Source of the DNA: Conexibacter woesei Iso977N
GTDB lineage: Bacteria > Actinomycetota > Thermoleophilia > Solirubrobacterales > Solirubrobacteraceae
Direction of reading: 5' to 3'
DNA length: 64,000 nt
Assembly (NCBI RefSeq): GCF_000424625.1
Contig: NZ_AUKG01000002.1
Coordinates: forward strand, 1,736,001-1,800,000
The notes below the pieces were generated by a model. The model was not told where the DNA came from, did no database searches, and saw only the letters and a list, made by a program, of their open reading frames with translations. Made by a program: the position numbers and the translations under genes. Below are positions 43,011-51,109 of the stretch, one piece after another. Each line of letters begins with the position of its first letter. Position 1 is the first letter of the stretch.

Positions 43011-43506
43011 TGATGTCGAGGAGGCCGAGTTCCGGGCGCTGGTCGACGCGCTCGCGGGCGAGCTGGACGACGGCGATCCGGTCGCGGCGTTCGAGCGCGG
43101 CTGCGCGGCCGACTCGACCGGTCATCCGGACGAGGCGGTCGTGCTGTACGAAGCCGCTCTGGCCGCCGGCCTCGACGGGTACCGGCGCCGCCGTGCGCTG
43201 ATCCAGCTGTCGTCTTCCCTCCGGAACCTCGGCCAGCCGGAGCGCGGAGTCGTCCTCCTCGAAGCCGAGCGCGCCGCGAGCCTCGCCGCCACCGCGCCTC
43301 CGGTCACCGCCGCGACTCCGGCCGGCGACGATCCTGCGACCCTCGACGACGCGCTCGTCTGCACGCTCGCGCTCTGCCTCGCCGACGCCGGGCGGGCGCG
43401 CGAGGGCGTCGGCCTGGTGGTCGCGGCGATGGCGCCGAAGCTCCCGCGCTACCAGCGCTCGATGGCCTTCTACGGCAAGGACATGGCCGGCCTGAGCCAG
43501 GACTAA
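42958..43506 (+). CDS. TPR-like helical repeat protein
   Basis: 182 residues; ATG lies inside the channel gene (53-bp overlap, different frame). Helical repeats of TPR type: PVAAFERGCAADSTGHPDEA, VVLYEAALAAGLDGYRRRRA, LIQLSSSLRNLGQPERGVVL, and later DALVCTLALCLADAGRAREG. This matches a small family of tetratricopeptide proteins common in actinobacteria whose role is unknown. The overlap suggests translational coupling to the channel, but both genes also read independently. Ends MAFYGKDMAGLSQD. Confidence 0.75.
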   Translation: MPTQEWETRSAALWDRLDDVEEAEFRALVDALAGELDDGDPVAAFERGCAADSTGHPDEAVVLYEAALAAGLDGYRRRRALIQLSSSLRNLGQPERGVVLLEAERAASLAATAPPVTAATPAGDDPATLDDALVCTLALCLADAGRAREGVGLVVAAMAPKLPRYQRSMAFYGKDMAGLSQD

Positions 43507-43543
43507 GGGGTCGCCTTACGCAGCTAAGGGGTGGGCTGCGCCG

Positions 43544-43696
43544 ATGCGCACCATCCTCCCGATGTGGGACGGGGGCCTCAGGGCCAAGATGATGTTCATG
43601 ACCTCTCTCCTCTCCCAGCCGTTCACCACCGCCCAGTCCGACGTCGTCGTCAAGGCGAGCCTGCTGCGCCACCTGCGCGGCCGTTTCGCCCGTTAG
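43544..43696 (+). CDS. Possible 50-residue small protein
   Basis: Open frame MRTILPMWDGGLRAKMMFMT and so on to GRFAR, ending TAG 43694-43696. It has a Met/hydrophobic centre and a basic end. No homologue recognised; AGGGG lies about 13 nt upstream. It fills the otherwise gene-free 43507-43706 between the TPR gene and the LLM gene. The stop codon is part of the hexamer TAGCCT (43694-43699). Coding is uncertain. Confidence 0.3.
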   Translation: MRTILPMWDGGLRAKMMFMTSLLSQPFTTAQSDVVVKASLLRHLRGRFAR

Positions 43697-43699
43697 CCT
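43694..43699 (+). promoter_or_regulatory. -10-like hexamer of the LLM oxidoreductase gene
   Basis: TAGCCT, 7 nt before GTG 43707. Confidence 0.5.
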
Positions 43700-43706
43700 C
43701 GGCGGC

Positions 43707-44627
43707 GTGACCGCCGCGAACACGTCTCCTCGCCGCCCGCTGCGCATCGGCGTCCAGCTCCCCGAGGTCGAGCGGCCCGTCCGCTTCACCGAAGTGATGG
43801 CGATGGCCCAGGCGGCCGAGGAGTCGGGGTTCGCCTCGGTCTGGGTGGGCGACCACCTGCTGTACCGCGCGACCGCCGCCCGCTCCGAGCGCGGCCCCTA
43901 CGAGGCGTGGACCATGTTGTCCGCCTTGGCCGCGGTCACCGAGCGCGTCGAGTTGGGGCCCTTGGTCGCCTGCGCCGCCTTCCACCCGCCGGCGGTGCTG
44001 GCCAAGATGGCCGCGACGATCGGCGAGATCAGCTCCGGCCGGTTCGTGCTCGGCATCGGCGCGGGCTGGAACACCGAGGAGTTCGACGCCTTCGGCCTCC
44101 CCCACGACAAGCTCGTCGGCCGCTTCGCCGAGGCGTTCCCGATCATCCGGGGGCTGCTCGCGGGCGAGCGCGTGAGCGCGTCGGGCCGCTACGCCTCCGT
44201 CGAGGACGCGGTCCTGCTGCCGGAGCCGCCGCGCGTCCCGATCATGATCGGGTCCAACGGGCCGCGGATGCTGTCGATCGCCCTGCCCCACGCCGACGCG
44301 TGGAACACGTGGTGGGACGACTACGGCAACACCGCCGAGGGCTTCGCGTCCCTGAACGCTCGGATCTCGGCGGCGGCGGTCGAAGCAGGTCGCGAGCCCG
44401 GCGACATCCTGCGCTCCGCGTGCGCGCTGGTGATGCTCGACGAGTCGGCGCCCGAGCGCCCGATCATCCCCGAGGCGCCGCCGATCACCGGGACGCCGAC
44501 GCAGATCGCCGCGCGCCTCCGCGAGCTCCACGAGGCCGGCGCCGACGACATCATCCTGGTGGTGTCGCCGATCACCGAGGCCTCGATCCGGACGCTCGCG
44601 GAAGCGGTGGCGCTGGCTACCGCGTAG
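43707..44627 (+). CDS. LLM-class F420-dependent oxidoreductase
   Basis: 306 residues, GTG start. Luciferase-like TIM barrel: LRIGVQLPEVERPVRFTEVM, FASVWVGDHLLYR, RVELGPLVACAAFHPPAVLA, SGRFVLGIGAGWNTEEFDAF, VPIMIGSNGPRMLSIALPHA, AWNTWWDDYG. The cofactor is probably F420 rather than FMN, from the overall family and from its lineage; a substrate cannot be named. A second member lies at 48835. It carries a TAGCCT hexamer 7 nt upstream and no Shine-Dalgarno. The stop is 4 bp from the convergent CHAP gene. Confidence 0.85.
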   Translation: MTAANTSPRRPLRIGVQLPEVERPVRFTEVMAMAQAAEESGFASVWVGDHLLYRATAARSERGPYEAWTMLSALAAVTERVELGPLVACAAFHPPAVLAKMAATIGEISSGRFVLGIGAGWNTEEFDAFGLPHDKLVGRFAEAFPIIRGLLAGERVSASGRYASVEDAVLLPEPPRVPIMIGSNGPRMLSIALPHADAWNTWWDDYGNTAEGFASLNARISAAAVEAGREPGDILRSACALVMLDESAPERPIIPEAPPITGTPTQIAARLRELHEAGADDIILVVSPITEASIRTLAEAVALATA

Positions 44628-44630
44628 TCG

Positions 44631-45518
44631 TTACCAGCGGAAGTGGATGAAGTGATCCCAGTCCGCGTTCGGCGCGCGGCTGATCCAGCGGGTGCCATAG
44701 CCGTGCGGGGTGTCGTGGTTGTACTCCTCGACCATGAACTGGGTCTTGGTCACCTTCGAGACGATCGCGACGTGGCCCCAGGTGCCGCTGTCACGCACCA
44801 TGACCGAGCCGACGGTCGGGTTGTTGTCCACCTTGAAGCCGAGCGCGCGGGCGTTGTCGTCCCAGTTGCCGGCGTCGCCGAAGTGGCCGCCGTCCATGCG
44901 GTTGCTGAACGTGAAGTGAACCATCCGGTTCAGGCGTGAGGCAACGAAGCTCGTGCACTCGCGGTAGTAGAACCCCCACTTGTCGGCGTCCTTGGGGTTC
45001 GCGTTCGGGAACGGGTAGTCGTTCTTGAGCGTGACGTCGCGCGGGAGGCCCCTCTTGGGCTGCCTGTCGGTCGGGTGCGACCTGGGCTGCGGGGCGGGAG
45101 GACCGCTGTCCTCGTTGCAGTCCGGGGCGACGCGGCCGTCGCTGCCGGTGAAGATGAAGGTGTCGCTGACGTAGCCGCCCTTGATCAGCTTGTCCCACAG
45201 CTTCGAGGTGCCGTAGGTGCCACTCGTGCTCTCGCCCTTGGTCTGGCAGACGATCGTGACCTTGGCGCCGTTCCTGAGCTTGCGGACCTTCGCCGCGGCG
45301 CTGTTGGGGGCGTTGCGAACCGTGAGCGTGTAGCCGGCGTTGACGTTGACCGTGCCGTCGGCGGTCCTGACGGCCGACGGGCACTGCGGGCTGCCGACGT
45401 CGCCACAGGCAGGCATCGCCTGCGCGGCCGGAACGGCCAGCGCCGCCGTGACCGCGACGCCCGCGGCCGAGAGACCAACTGCGCGACGTCGCGCAGTTGC
45501 GAAGAGATGGTTGAGCAA
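44631..45518 (-). CDS. Secreted SH3-CHAP cell-wall hydrolase
   Basis: 295 residues from TTG 45518, chosen because GGAAGGA lies about 8 nt upstream and the signal peptide then starts at once (LLNHLFATARRRAVGLSAAG, about 1-36). A bacterial-SH3-like domain follows (about 50-110; TVNVNAGYTLTVRNAPNSAA, AKVTIVCQTKGE), then a Pro-rich linker and a C-terminal CHAP domain (about 175-295). The CHAP has nucleophile Cys in YYRECTSFVASRL and His in TWGHVAIVSKV, so it should cleave peptidoglycan peptides or cross-links. GTG 45647 is a possible longer start without Shine-Dalgarno. No riboswitch was recognised upstream. Confidence 0.85.
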   Translation of the reverse strand: MLNHLFATARRRAVGLSAAGVAVTAALAVPAAQAMPACGDVGSPQCPSAVRTADGTVNVNAGYTLTVRNAPNSAAAKVRKLRNGAKVTIVCQTKGESTSGTYGTSKLWDKLIKGGYVSDTFIFTGSDGRVAPDCNEDSGPPAPQPRSHPTDRQPKRGLPRDVTLKNDYPFPNANPKDADKWGFYYRECTSFVASRLNRMVHFTFSNRMDGGHFGDAGNWDDNARALGFKVDNNPTVGSVMVRDSGTWGHVAIVSKVTKTQFMVEEYNHDTPHGYGTRWISRAPNADWDHFIHFRW

Positions 45519-45663
45519 GGGGATTTCCTTCCCGCTGAGTTTGGACCTCCGACGCCCCTCCCGGACCGCCGGCACGACCTGCCCTCGCAGCAATGCCCAG
45601 CGTTCCGGAGTCCATGCACCGCTTCTCACGTTCCTCTCACGACCCACGTCCGCTGACTGACCC

Positions 45664-45894
45664 TCAGCGGTAGTCGTCCGGCTCCTTCGACGGCCACGCC
45701 GAGCCTTCGCGGTGCCAGCGCACGATGCTGATGGCGTAGCCGACCATCATCAGCACCCAGAGCGCGGCGAAGAGCGGCCACGGTGGGTCGGGGTCGAACA
45801 GCACCATGACCCAGAACGCCGTGGCAGCGGCGGCGCAGACCAGCTGGACCACCTTCAGGGCGCGGCTGCGCGACGGGCGATCGGTCTCCGTCAT
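45664..45894 (-). CDS. Small membrane protein with PSKEPDDYR tail
   Basis: 76 residues: basic N-terminus, two TM helices (about 15-58) and the ending WPSKEPDDYR. The last ten residues match the tail of the small membrane protein at 30127-30396 (PPSKEPGDYR) though the TM parts do not. This suggests a shared C-terminal recognition motif. It is located between the CHAP gene (same strand, 145 bp downstream) and tRNA-Met. Function unknown. Confidence 0.6.
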   Translation of the reverse strand: MTETDRPSRSRALKVVQLVCAAAATAFWVMVLFDPDPPWPLFAALWVLMMVGYAISIVRWHREGSAWPSKEPDDYR

Positions 45895-45939
45895 CGCCGG
45901 GCTTGCTACCCGTTCCCGAGCTTGTTCGCGCGGCGCCGA

Positions 45940-46013
45940 TGGGGCAGCTGGGATTCGAACCCAGATCTGAGGGATTATGAGTCCCCGGCTCTGACCAGTT
46001 GAGCTACCGCCCC
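45940..46013 (-). tRNA. tRNA-Met (CAU)
   Basis: 74-nt cloverleaf on the minus strand: acceptor GGGGCGG/CTGCCCC, D-arm GCTC..GAGC, anticodon loop CTCATAA (anticodon CAT), T-arm CTGGGTTCGAATCCCAG, discriminator A, no encoded CCA. An elongator methionine tRNA is most likely; the isoleucine-2 type (modified CAU) cannot be ruled out by eye. Confidence 0.88.
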
Positions 46014-46034
46014 GGGTGCGCGATCTTAGGTCGT

Positions 46035-46439
46035 GTGGATGACGATGTGCGGGAGTTGTTGATGGCGACGGAGACGTGGGCGGTGGTGGGGTGCTCGCCG
46101 GATCCGGGGCGGGATTCGCACCGGATCGCCGCGCTGTTGCAGGCGCGGGGCAAGCGGGTCGTCCCGATCAACCCGCGCGCGGAGGAGATCCTGGGGGAGC
46201 GGTGCTACGGGTCGATCGCGGAGGTCCCCGACACCATCAGGATCGACGTGGTCGACGTCTTCCGGCGCTCGGATCAGGCCGGCGCCTACGTGGACGAGGC
46301 GATCGCCCGCGGTGCCTCAGGCGTCTGGCTGCAGCTCGGCGTGATCGACCACGATGCGGCCGACCGCGCGAAGAACGCCGGGCTCCGGGTCGTCATGGAC
46401 CGCTGCCCGGCGATCGAGTGGCCGCGGCTGCGCGGCTAG
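46035..46439 (+). CDS. CoA-binding (YccU-type) protein
   Basis: 134 residues, GTG start just past tRNA-Met on the opposite strand. CoA_binding Rossmann fold: ETWAVVGCSPDPGRDSHRIA, then QARGKRVVPINPRAEEILGE, IDVVDVFRRSDQAGAYVDEA, IARGASGVWLQLGVID and the ending VVMDRCPAIEWPRL with the family Cys. Small proteins of this type bind CoA; their role is poorly known. It ends in a 4-bp convergent overlap with the lipoprotein gene. The start was chosen because an earlier Met would run into the tRNA. Confidence 0.85.
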   Translation: MDDDVRELLMATETWAVVGCSPDPGRDSHRIAALLQARGKRVVPINPRAEEILGERCYGSIAEVPDTIRIDVVDVFRRSDQAGAYVDEAIARGASGVWLQLGVIDHDAADRAKNAGLRVVMDRCPAIEWPRLRG

Positions 46440-47443
46440 CTCGCGCCGCCGTCGACCTTCGCGACCGCGCGCTCGAGCTCGTTGGCGCTGAACGCGCCCT
46501 CGAAGCGCGTCGAGATCACGCCGTTCTTGTCGATCACGAACGTCCAAGGCTCGGTCTGCAGCCTGTAGGTCACGAGCTGCGGCCGCAGGCCCTTGTTGAT
46601 CTGGTTGTCCTGGTAGACCTCCTGGTGGATGAAGGACACCTTGTCCCCCACCTTGGCCTGGACCTCATCCACCACATCGACCACCGGACCGCACACGCGC
46701 GACTGGCACAGCTGCGGCGTCGCGAACGTGATGACGACCGGCTTCTTGCCCACCACGTCGGCGAAGTCGTCCCTCAACAACGAAGGCGCGGCGGGCACGC
46801 GCGTGTCGATCTTCCTGACGTCGCCCGCCACGTCGGCCGGCGTCAGCGTGTGGATCACCGGCGCCCTGTCGCCGACGTCCGGCGGCGTGACCTTGCGCCC
46901 ACCGACCTGCACGCCGATCGGCGACGTCGCCACCAGCCGCCCGTCGAGCTGCGCGATCGCCAGGACCGCGTACTTGCCGTTCTTCCTGAACGGGACGTTC
47001 GCCACGTAGACCCCGCGCGCCGCGTTCGGGTCGGTCGCCGTCTGCTTGCTCTCGAACTGCGGCGAGACCTTCAGCGACTCCGCCCGCGCGACGTAGGGCC
47101 CGTGCGCGCTCGACCCATCGGTCGCGCCCACGTACAGGGCGACCCCGGCCCCGCTCAGCTGCTTGCCCGCGTTGTCGAACAGCGCGAACCCGATCCGGTT
47201 GGTCCCCGGCTTCAGGATCGACACGCTCGGTGCGAGGTTCGGACCCGCCGGCAGGTTGTTGATGACGTCGGGCAGCGTCCGCCCCGCAGCCTTCGGGAAG
47301 TCCTCCGCCTTGGCCGTCGGCTGGGGCTGCGCGGGCGGCGCGGCGTTGTCGCCGCTCCCGCTCGAACCGCACCCCGCAGCGGCCACGGCCACGGCGGCCA
47401 GCGCGATCAACATGGACGTGGTGGACCGTGTCAGGCGAGGCAT
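46436..47443 (-). CDS. Thioredoxin-like lipoprotein
   Basis: 335 residues. Lipoprotein signal with lipobox VAAAGC near 20-25. A middle beta domain (about 60-210) is followed by a C-terminal thioredoxin-like domain with FATPQLCQSRVCGPVVDVVD: two Cys four residues apart (CxxxxC) instead of CxxC, as in SCO1/redoxin-like proteins. WTFVIDKNGVISTRFEGAFS is the usual thioredoxin-fold end. Acts outside the membrane in redox or metal handling by inference; the Cys spacing makes disulfide reductase function uncertain. It is the only gene in its unit. Confidence 0.75.
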   Translation of the reverse strand: MPRLTRSTTSMLIALAAVAVAAAGCGSSGSGDNAAPPAQPQPTAKAEDFPKAAGRTLPDVINNLPAGPNLAPSVSILKPGTNRIGFALFDNAGKQLSGAGVALYVGATDGSSAHGPYVARAESLKVSPQFESKQTATDPNAARGVYVANVPFRKNGKYAVLAIAQLDGRLVATSPIGVQVGGRKVTPPDVGDRAPVIHTLTPADVAGDVRKIDTRVPAAPSLLRDDFADVVGKKPVVITFATPQLCQSRVCGPVVDVVDEVQAKVGDKVSFIHQEVYQDNQINKGLRPQLVTYRLQTEPWTFVIDKNGVISTRFEGAFSANELERAVAKVDGGAS

Positions 47444-47521
47444 GGGCAGCCGGGAAGGCTAGTGGCCTGATTGGATACCGCGCGCCGGTGTCGTGTTAAG
47501 CGCAGATGGAGGAGAACCAAC

Positions 47522-48241
47522 GTGGCCGAGCAGCGCGCAGCGATCGTGACGGGAGCGTCGTCCGGGATCGGGCTGGCGATCGCCGACGTCCTCGGGCAGG
47601 AGGGCTACGGGCTGACCGTCGCCGCCCGCCGCCCCGAGAAGCTTCAGGAGGCTGCCGAGGGCCTCAAGCAGAAGGGCTACGCCGTCGAGGTGGTCGCCGG
47701 GCCGCTCGGCGACGAGGACGGCGTCAAGGCCGTCGTCGAGGCCCACCGCGCCCGCTTCGGCCGCCTGGACGTCCTGATCAACAACGCCGGCGTCGGCATC
47801 GGCCAGCCGGTCGCCGAGATCGACACCAAGAAGCTCGACATCCAGCTCGGCGTCAACCTGCGCTCGCTGATCCTCTTCTACCGCGAGGGGATCGACCTCC
47901 TGCGCGCCGCCGGCCAGGAGCACCGCAAGGCGCTGGTCGTCAACACCGCCTCGATCGCCGGCAAGCGCGGCGAGGGCTGGCTGTCGGTCTACTCGGCGAC
48001 CAAGGGCGCGGTCGTGTCGTTCACCCAGGCCATGCACAAGGAGCTGAGCCCGGAGGGGATCAAGTCCACCGCCCTGTGCCCGGGCTTCGTCGACACGCCG
48101 ATGACCGACTTCGTCAAGGGCGCGGTCGCGGCCGAGGACATGATCACGCCGCAGGACATCGCCGAGACGGTCCGGCTGTTGTTGAAGGTGTCGCCCGCGT
48201 GCATCATCCCCGAGGTGCAGTTCATCCGCCCCGGGGACTGA
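47522..48241 (+). CDS. Short-chain dehydrogenase/reductase
   Basis: 239 residues, GTG start with GGAGGAGA about 9 nt upstream. Classical SDR: TGASSGIG cofactor loop near 10-17, NNAGVG, Ser in the NTASIAGK stretch, and YSATK (Y-x-x-x-K), all intact. ALCPGFVDTPM follows. The N-terminal RRP pattern after strand 2 suggests NADP(H). Substrate unknown. The stop is followed by a 22-bp palindrome, shared with the convergent gene. Confidence 0.9.
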   Translation: MAEQRAAIVTGASSGIGLAIADVLGQEGYGLTVAARRPEKLQEAAEGLKQKGYAVEVVAGPLGDEDGVKAVVEAHRARFGRLDVLINNAGVGIGQPVAEIDTKKLDIQLGVNLRSLILFYREGIDLLRAAGQEHRKALVVNTASIAGKRGEGWLSVYSATKGAVVSFTQAMHKELSPEGIKSTALCPGFVDTPMTDFVKGAVAAEDMITPQDIAETVRLLLKVSPACIIPEVQFIRPGD

Positions 48242-48242
48242 C

Positions 48243-48264
48243 CGCGCCGCCGCGCGGCGGCGCG
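48243..48264. terminator. 22-bp GC palindrome between convergent genes
   Basis: Perfect palindrome, centre between 48253 and 48254, arms begin CGCGCCGCCG. Fills the gap between the SDR stop (48241) and the stop of the minus gene (48265). Confidence 0.65.
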
Positions 48265-48735
48265 CTACTTCGGCAGCAGCTGCCGGCGCGTCTCGACCTG
48301 CGCGAGCGCGCCCTCGGCGTCGCGGGCGGCGCGGCGCTCGCCCAGCCAGCCGAACCCCGTCCGCCGGGCCTCGCGCGCCCGGCGGTCGCGGGCGATCCGC
48401 TGGTGGTCGGCGATCGCGCCGGCGAAGTCCGCCTCGGCCAGGATCGACGCCTCCAGCTGCGCGACCAGCACCCGCAGCTCACGCGTCGTCGCGCGCCGCG
48501 CCCGCTTGGCGCCCGCGAACCTGTCCCACGCGTGCGCGAAGGAGACGAACGACGTCCGGCCCCCGTGGCGATGGGCGGCGAGCATCGGGCACACGCCGCC
48601 GGAGCGGTCGGAGTAGGCGCCGACGATGATCTCGTTCGCGCGGACGCCGTCGAGCATCGCCTCCCGCGTGCGGAGCGGCAGGCAGTCGATGGCCAGGCGC
48701 AGGTCGTCGATCGGCGAGTGAGTGAGTGATCGCAT
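48265..48735 (-). CDS. Conserved hypothetical protein
   Basis: 156 residues from ATG 48735. Mixed: an N-terminal segment LRLAIDCLPLRTREAMLDGV, VRANEIIVGAYSDRSGGVCP, MLAAHRHGGRTSFVSFAHAW, then Arg/Ala-rich helices likely to form a coiled coil (about 85-150). No TM, no signal, no known domain. It reads as a small cytoplasmic protein of a lineage-specific family, by its own regular codon use. It is divergent from the LLM gene at 48835, 99 bp apart. Confidence 0.6.
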   Translation of the reverse strand: MRSLTHSPIDDLRLAIDCLPLRTREAMLDGVRANEIIVGAYSDRSGGVCPMLAAHRHGGRTSFVSFAHAWDRFAGAKRARRATTRELRVLVAQLEASILAEADFAGAIADHQRIARDRRAREARRTGFGWLGERRAARDAEGALAQVETRRQLLPK

Positions 48736-48834
48736 AGTCTTCCGGCTCGCTGGAACGCGCGGGACGAGTCGGAGGCTACGCCCCTGATCACGCGACGCCA
48801 AGGCGATGTCCTCCTGGTGAAAGGGAAGTTGCGG

Positions 48835-49881
48835 ATGAAGCTCGGTGTCCACATCGGCTACTGGGGCCTCGGCCTCACGAGCGCCGACCAACTCGCGATC
48901 GTCCAGGAGGCCGAGCGGCTCGGCTACGACAGCGTCTGGACCGCCGAGGCCTACGGGTCCGACGCGGCGACGATCCTGGCCTGGCTGGCCGGGCAGACGT
49001 CCAGGATCAAGCTCGGCTCCGGCATCTTCCAGATGCCCGGCCGCTCCGCCGCGATGACGGCGATGACCGCGGCGACGATCGACCAGCTCTCCGACGGCCG
49101 CATGCTGCTCGGGATCGGCTCGTCCGGCCCGCAGGTGAGCGAGGGCTGGCACGGCGTCCGCTTCGGCAGGCAGATCCAGCGCACGCGCGAGTACATCGAG
49201 GTGCTGCGGATCGCGCTGGCGCGCGAGCGGCTCGAGTACCACGGCGAGACGATCGACCTGCCGCTCCCGAACGGGCCGGGCAAGGCGCTGAAGCTGACGA
49301 TCGCGCCGGTCCAGGAGCGGATGCCGATCTACCTCGCGGCGATCGGGCCGCGCAACACCGCGCTGGCGGGCGAGATGGCCGACGGCTGGATGCCGACGCT
49401 GCTGTCGCCCGAGCACCTGCCGATCCTGACCGAGTCGCTCCAGGAGGGCGCGGCGAAGGCCGGGCGCTCGCTGGACGGCTTCGACATCGCGCCGACCGTC
49501 AACGTCAACATCACCGAAGATGATGTGGAAGGCGCGCGCGACGCGATGCGGCCGTTCATGGCGCTCTACATCGGCGGCATGGGCTCGCGCGACAAGAACT
49601 TCTACAACATCCTCGTGCAGCGCTACGGGTTCGAGGACGCGGCCAGGAAGGTCCAGGACCTCTACCTCGACGGCAAGAAGGAGGAGGCCGCCGCGGCGCT
49701 CCCCGACGAGCTGATCGACCTGGTGTCCTTGGTCGGGCCGAGGGATCGCGTGCGCGAGCGGCTGCGGATCTACAAGGAGGCCGGGGTCGGGACGCTCGGC
49801 GTCTCCCCCATGGCCTGGACCAAGGACGACCGGATCAAGCAGCTGCGGCTGGTCGCCGAGTTGTTGGAGGACGTGGTCTGA
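48835..49881 (+). CDS. LLM-class F420-dependent oxidoreductase (Rv3520c-like)
   Basis: 348 residues. Starts MKLGVHIGYWGLGLTSADQL, like the mycobacterial Rv3520c family. Then SVWTAEAYGSDAATILAWLA, KLGSGIFQMPGRSAAMTAMT, SDGRMLLGIGSSGPQVSEGW and YLAAIGPRNTALAGEMADGW. Uses F420 for redox of an unknown substrate, by family. Start ATG 48835 has AGGGA about 9 nt upstream; a GTG at 48817 is also in frame. The stop overlaps the next gene's presumed CTG start (CTGA). Confidence 0.87.
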   Translation: MKLGVHIGYWGLGLTSADQLAIVQEAERLGYDSVWTAEAYGSDAATILAWLAGQTSRIKLGSGIFQMPGRSAAMTAMTAATIDQLSDGRMLLGIGSSGPQVSEGWHGVRFGRQIQRTREYIEVLRIALARERLEYHGETIDLPLPNGPGKALKLTIAPVQERMPIYLAAIGPRNTALAGEMADGWMPTLLSPEHLPILTESLQEGAAKAGRSLDGFDIAPTVNVNITEDDVEGARDAMRPFMALYIGGMGSRDKNFYNILVQRYGFEDAARKVQDLYLDGKKEEAAAALPDELIDLVSLVGPRDRVRERLRIYKEAGVGTLGVSPMAWTKDDRIKQLRLVAELLEDVV

Positions 49882-51071
49882 AGGTCCTGCTGGGGGCGTT
49901 CGGGGACGCGGGCCACGCGTTCCCGATCATCGCCCTGGGCCGCGCGCTGCGTGCGCGCGGGCATGATGTGGTGGTTGAGACGTGGACGCGCTGGCGCGAG
50001 GACGTCGAGCGTGAGGGGATGCGGTTCGCGGCCGCGCCGGAGTACCACGTGTTCCCGACGCGGGAGCGGCCGCTCAAGCCCTACGAGGCGGTGCGGCGGG
50101 CGGCGACGACCACGCGCGAGCTTGTTGTCGCGGAACGCCCGGATGTTGTCGTCCATGACATCTTGACGCTGGCGCCGGCGCTGGCCGCCGAGCTGGAGGG
50201 CGTCCCGCGCGCGACGCTGATCCCGCACCTGGACCCGCGCGGCGCGCCGGGGTGGCCGCCGTACTCGATCGGCGCGCGGCTGCCGCGGACCGGCGTGGGC
50301 CGCGCGTTCTGGGGGCTGTTCGACCCGCTGCTGGAGCGAGGCCTACAACTCGGTCGGCGCGAGCTGAACGAGACGCGCTCGCGGTTGGGTCTGCCGCCGC
50401 AGGCCCACGTCCACGGCGGGATCTCGCGCGAGCTGGCGATCGTCGTGACGTTCCCGCAGCTGGAGTACCCACGGGCGGTGCCGGAGATCAACACGCACAT
50501 CGTCGGGCCGCTGTCGTGGGAGCCGCCGTCGGAGCCGGTCGAGCTGCCATCCGGGACCGACCCCTTGGTGTTGGTCGCGCCGTCGACCGCGCAGGATCAC
50601 GAGGGCGTGATGCTCCGCGCGGCGCTGGCGGCGATGGCCGATCTCCCGGTCCGCGTGATCGCCACGACCAACAAGCGCGGCGAGACCGGCGGCTACGACG
50701 TGCCCGCGAACGCGAAGCTCGTCGACTGGTTGTCCTACTCCCGCACCATGCCGCAGTGCGACCTCGTCGTCTGCCACGTCGGCCACGGCACCCTGATGCG
50801 AGCGCTCAGCAACGGCGTCCCCGTCGTCGCCTGCCCCGCAGCGGGCGACATGAACGAGAACGCAGCCCGCGTCGACTGGGCCGGCGTCGGCATCCGCCTC
50901 CCCCGCCGCCTGATCGGCCCCCGCGGCCTCAACCTCGCGATCCAGAAAGCACTCGCCGACCGCGACCGCCTCGCAGCGAACGCCGCCAAGCTCTCCCACT
51001 GGTCCGCAACCCACGACCCCGGAGCGACCGCCGCCCAACTCGTCGAAGACCTCGCAGCCCGCGCCACCTGA
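49878..51071 (+). CDS. GT-B glycosyltransferase (UGT/MGT-like), apparent CTG start
   Basis: 397 residues. N-terminal GT-B strand KVLLGAFGDAGHAFPIIALG, then RALRARGHDVVVETW, needed for the fold, has no ATG, GTG or TTG before it in frame; the first such codon (GTG 49968) would cut it away. CTG at 49878 overlaps the LLM stop by 4 bp (CTGA), like the ATGA/GTGA/TTGA overlaps elsewhere. The donor part has DLVVCHVGHGTLMRALSNGV, PVVACPAAGDMNENAARVDW and GVGIRLPRRL, the usual UGT-type motif. It glycosylates an unknown small molecule. Followed by a 13-bp inverted repeat. Confidence 0.8.
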   Translation: MKVLLGAFGDAGHAFPIIALGRALRARGHDVVVETWTRWREDVEREGMRFAAAPEYHVFPTRERPLKPYEAVRRAATTTRELVVAERPDVVVHDILTLAPALAAELEGVPRATLIPHLDPRGAPGWPPYSIGARLPRTGVGRAFWGLFDPLLERGLQLGRRELNETRSRLGLPPQAHVHGGISRELAIVVTFPQLEYPRAVPEINTHIVGPLSWEPPSEPVELPSGTDPLVLVAPSTAQDHEGVMLRAALAAMADLPVRVIATTNKRGETGGYDVPANAKLVDWLSYSRTMPQCDLVVCHVGHGTLMRALSNGVPVVACPAAGDMNENAARVDWAGVGIRLPRRLIGPRGLNLAIQKALADRDRLAANAAKLSHWSATHDPGATAAQLVEDLAARAT

Positions 51072-51109
51072 GGGCCGGGGGCTCCGGCGCCGTTCGGGCT
51101 CGGACCCAA

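Noticed and set aside
45519-45660. Possible c-di-AMP (ydaO-type) riboswitch before the CHAP hydrolase
   Set aside because: Such riboswitches often precede wall hydrolases in actinobacteria, so I looked for the conserved core but could not find it in the 140 bases before the TTG start.
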